Shown: positions 62,357 through 64,000 of the stretch, piece by piece | Numbering within the stretch: position 1 is the stretch's first letter | Layout: each line of letters starts with the position of its first letter | Source of the DNA: Brumimicrobium sp965656195 | Lineage (GTDB): Bacteria; Bacteroidota; Bacteroidia; Flavobacteriales_D; Crocinitomicaceae | Direction: 5' to 3' | DNA: 64,000 nucleotides | NCBI GenBank assembly: GCA_965656195.1 | Contig: CBFHJL010000001.1 | Span: forward strand, 71,616 to 135,615 | Notes under the pieces: generated by a model | Told to the model about the DNA's origin: nothing | Database searches by the model: none | What the model saw: only the letters and a program-made list of their open reading frames with translations | Program-made: the position numbers and the translations under genes

Positions 62357-63257
62357 ATCGCTCTCCATCTTCTGGGCAAAACGATTTTTCAAATATAGAT
62401 TTTGCTTCTAGTAAATGTTGTTCTGTAGACTTATATCGTGCTGAGAAATGACCCAGCACCAAACGTTTAGCTTTTGCTTTTAACGCGATTGTAGCAGCTT
62501 GTTTAGCTGTGCTATGATAGGTTTCGCTAGCTCTCTCGGCTTCTTTATCAATAAAAGTAGCTTCGTGGTAGAGTAGGTCTACATTCTCTATATGAGGTAT
62601 GATCTCTGTGAAATAAGCAGTATCCGAACAGAAGGCATATGACTTTGTCAGCTTTGGAGGAAGTGTTACGGCATCAGCTTTTACCAATTTACCCTCATTG
62701 TCCTCAATATCTTCTCCTTGTAGCAACTTGTTAATATATGCAACACTTACATCATATTTGTCAAACTCCTCTTTGATTAACTGGCGTTTACCCGGTACTT
62801 CTTCAATTTTATACCCTTGAGTTTGTATCCTATGGTTTAAAGGGAAAGTTGAAATCCTTAAGCAGTTGTCCTCGAAAACTATTTCTGATTCATTTTTGGG
62901 TATTTCCTTGAATTCAATTGGGAACCCACGATAGAAACCTACAAGTTCAAATTGTTGTTTTAAAAAAGCTTCAATTCCAGTAGGTCCAATTATCTTCAAA
63001 GTTGTGCTGCGACCAAGTAATTGCATAGTACTTATAAGTCCGGCTAGCCCGAATACGTGATCACCATGGAGATGAGAGATCAGTATAATATCGAGCTTTT
63101 GAAACTTTACTTTATACTTCCTCATTTGAATTTGAGTCGCTTCTCCACAATCAATGAGTATATGGCGTTGGTGACAATTTACAAATTGAGCAGTTGTTCC
63201 TCTTGTGAGTGAAGGGACGGCAGCCCCAGTTCCAAGTAAGGTAACATCGAAAGACAT
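62346..63257 (-). CDS. rnz: Ribonuclease Z
   Basis: The 303-residue metallo-beta-lactamase-fold endonuclease cuts the 3' trailer of precursor tRNAs, fitting the CCA-less tRNA gene in this window. The zinc site is SHLHGDHVFGL (about 61-71), with DCGEATQIQMRKYK upstream, SDTAYF (about 212), and GHFSARY near the C-terminus. The glycine-rich exosite arm lies at about 150-195. The length is normal. It starts 7 bases after the STAS gene stop, so the two are co-transcribed. Confidence 0.96.
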   Translation of the reverse strand: MSFDVTLLGTGAAVPSLTRGTTAQFVNCHQRHILIDCGEATQIQMRKYKVKFQKLDIILISHLHGDHVFGLAGLISTMQLLGRSTTLKIIGPTGIEAFLKQQFELVGFYRGFPIEFKEIPKNESEIVFEDNCLRISTFPLNHRIQTQGYKIEEVPGKRQLIKEEFDKYDVSVAYINKLLQGEDIEDNEGKLVKADAVTLPPKLTKSYAFCSDTAYFTEIIPHIENVDLLYHEATFIDKEAERASETYHSTAKQAATIALKAKAKRLVLGHFSARYKSTEQHLLEAKSIFEKSFCPEDGERFIL

Positions 63258-63264
63258 AGAAAAA

Positions 63265-63600
63265 TTAAAATTCCTTTATCGCAGCTTCTACGTTGTCGAC
63301 AATGTTCAAAACTCTATTGAGCTGAGCAATCTCGATCATCTTTTTGACATTCGGTTGAAGTCCACAAAGAACAAATTTACCACTTGAATCCTTACAAAGA
63401 CGATTGGCAGAAAGTATAGCACTCAAACCTGAAGAATCGCAGTATGACGTGTTCGCAAGATCAATAACAAGATTATTTATGTTATCTCTATTTTGCTTTA
63501 AAATCTCAGATTTAAGATCAGATGCATTCGAGGCATTTAGCTTATCTATCTGTGAAGTAATAATAGTATAGTTCTTATCGTGCGTAACTGTAAAGTTCAT
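63265..63600 (-). CDS. STAS-domain anti-sigma factor antagonist
   Basis: The 111-residue single-domain protein follows the SpoIIAA/RsbV pattern: VIDLANTSYCDSSGLSAILSANRLC with the phosphorylatable Ser in DSSG (about 57-60), and FVLCGLQPNVKKMIEIAQL downstream. In partner-switching systems the unphosphorylated form binds an anti-sigma kinase and frees a sigma factor; SpoIIE-type phosphatases reactivate it. Two such phosphatases are encoded in the window (24619 and 40120). The cognate kinase is not seen. The gene lies between pyrB and rnz. Confidence 0.93.
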   Translation of the reverse strand: MNFTVTHDKNYTIITSQIDKLNASNASDLKSEILKQNRDNINNLVIDLANTSYCDSSGLSAILSANRLCKDSSGKFVLCGLQPNVKKMIEIAQLNRVLNIVDNVEAAIKEF

Positions 63601-63639
63601 TCGTTTGATTTACTTAATATTCAAAAATAACAAAAATTA

Positions 63640-64000
63640 TTAACGTTCAATCTTTGCGGCCAACAAGTAAATGATAGCCATTCGGATGGCGACACCATTT
63701 TCAACCTGATTCAGTATTATTGATTGTTTACTATCAGCAACATCACTAGTGATCTCTACGCCTCTGTTGACAGGCCCTGGGTGCATAACAACGATCTCTT
63801 TATTCAAACTATCTAGTAATTCTTTATTCAATCCGAAAAGCATTGTATACTCTCGGAGGGAAGGAAAGTACTTTGTTTCTTGTCGTTCTAACTGGATACG
63901 TAACATATTTGCTACATCACACCATTCTAGTGCTTCTCTTAGGTTGTGACTCACTTTAATGCCTAATTCATGAATGAACTTAGGAATTAGTGTAGTTGGA
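63640..64000 (-). CDS. pyrB: Aspartate carbamoyltransferase catalytic chain, C-terminal part
   Basis: The gene runs off the right edge; about 119 codons are visible and the frame is open to the end of the window. The enzyme joins carbamoyl phosphate and aspartate in pyrimidine synthesis. The visible part carries TTLIPKFIHELGIKVSHNLREAL, in the aspartate-binding half, then VMHPGPVNRGVEITSDVAD and QVENGVAIRMAIIYLL, all characteristic of PyrB near the C-terminus. The N-terminal carbamoyl-phosphate motif (STRT) lies outside. It is followed by the STAS and rnz genes. Confidence 0.94.
   Translation of the reverse strand, partial: PTTLIPKFIHELGIKVSHNLREALEWCDVANMLRIQLERQETKYFPSLREYTMLFGLNKELLDSLNKEIVVMHPGPVNRGVEITSDVADSKQSIILNQVENGVAIRMAIIYLLAAKIER

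Noticed and set aside
1..64000. CRISPR array, prophage, transposase or defence island
   Set aside because: No regularly spaced repeats, phage structural genes, transposase motifs or known defence nuclease sets were seen anywhere in the window.

Overview
The window is chromosomal DNA from a member of the Bacteroidota, most likely order Flavobacteriales (a Cryomorphaceae/Crocinitomicaceae-like lineage; this placement is inference). The base composition is AT-rich. Three secreted proteins end in type IX secretion (T9SS) type A sorting domains. There is a CarboxypepD_reg plus TonB-dependent receptor, and there are DUF5916, DUF4846, DUF5683 and DUF3276 proteins and an expanded signal peptidase I. 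Many genes are preceded by the Bacteroidota promoter -7 element TAnnTTTG, and Shine-Dalgarno sequences are rare. A run of 97 N at 10850-10946 shows that this is a draft scaffold.

Layout. 1-3566: end of a phosphohexomutase gene, aroC, a dicarboxylate/amino-acid symporter and a small membrane protein, tightly packed. 3563-8363: a DUF5916 outer-membrane protein, divergent from gyrB. 8364-8970: a tRNA with a CAT anticodon and a broken GIY-YIG nuclease remnant beside it. 8971-12530: a membrane methyltransferase, a START-like protein, a sodium:solute symporter and a small heat-shock protein. 12542-18305: transaldolase-type aldolase and a three-gene phosphorelay set (PAS/GAF histidine kinase, lone receiver, receiver-PAS-kinase). 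18357-20937: an ECF sigma-factor operon with start/stop overlaps. 20934-24456: YqgE, a Kelch-like T9SS cargo and an M28 peptidase. 24619-28788: a very large TPR-(GAF)4-SpoIIE phosphatase.

28796-36724: envelope genes (LptD-like protein, amidase, MCE/MlaD protein) leading into an iron-sulfur oxidoreductase pair. 36741-42921: TonB receptor, DUF4846 protein, a second TPR-SpoIIE phosphatase and a Sua5/TsaC protein. 43000-45056: two cupredoxin proteins of multicopper-oxidase type. 45069-48706: yidC and pyrG. 48892-55362: SUMF1-like protein, cspA, DUF2461 protein, a T9SS cargo, a YiaA-like protein and two unrecognised genes. 55371-60984: the cluster WbqC-lepB-dapB-DUF5683-parB-parA. 61100-64000: PUR-domain protein, M15 dipeptidase, RNase Z, a STAS anti-sigma antagonist and the C-terminal part of pyrB.

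Most of the window is ordinary core genome: no insertion sequence, CRISPR array, prophage or recognisable defence island was seen. The most interesting points are the tRNA-linked GIY-YIG remnant flanked by a repeat of the tRNA sequence, a phased pair of palindromes upstream of the hsp20 gene, a two-gene cupredoxin system in which one partner seems to have lost its type 1 copper cysteine, the ABAB duplication of GAF domains in the giant SpoIIE phosphatase, and an ECF sigma operon whose first gene encodes an uncharacterised exported protein.
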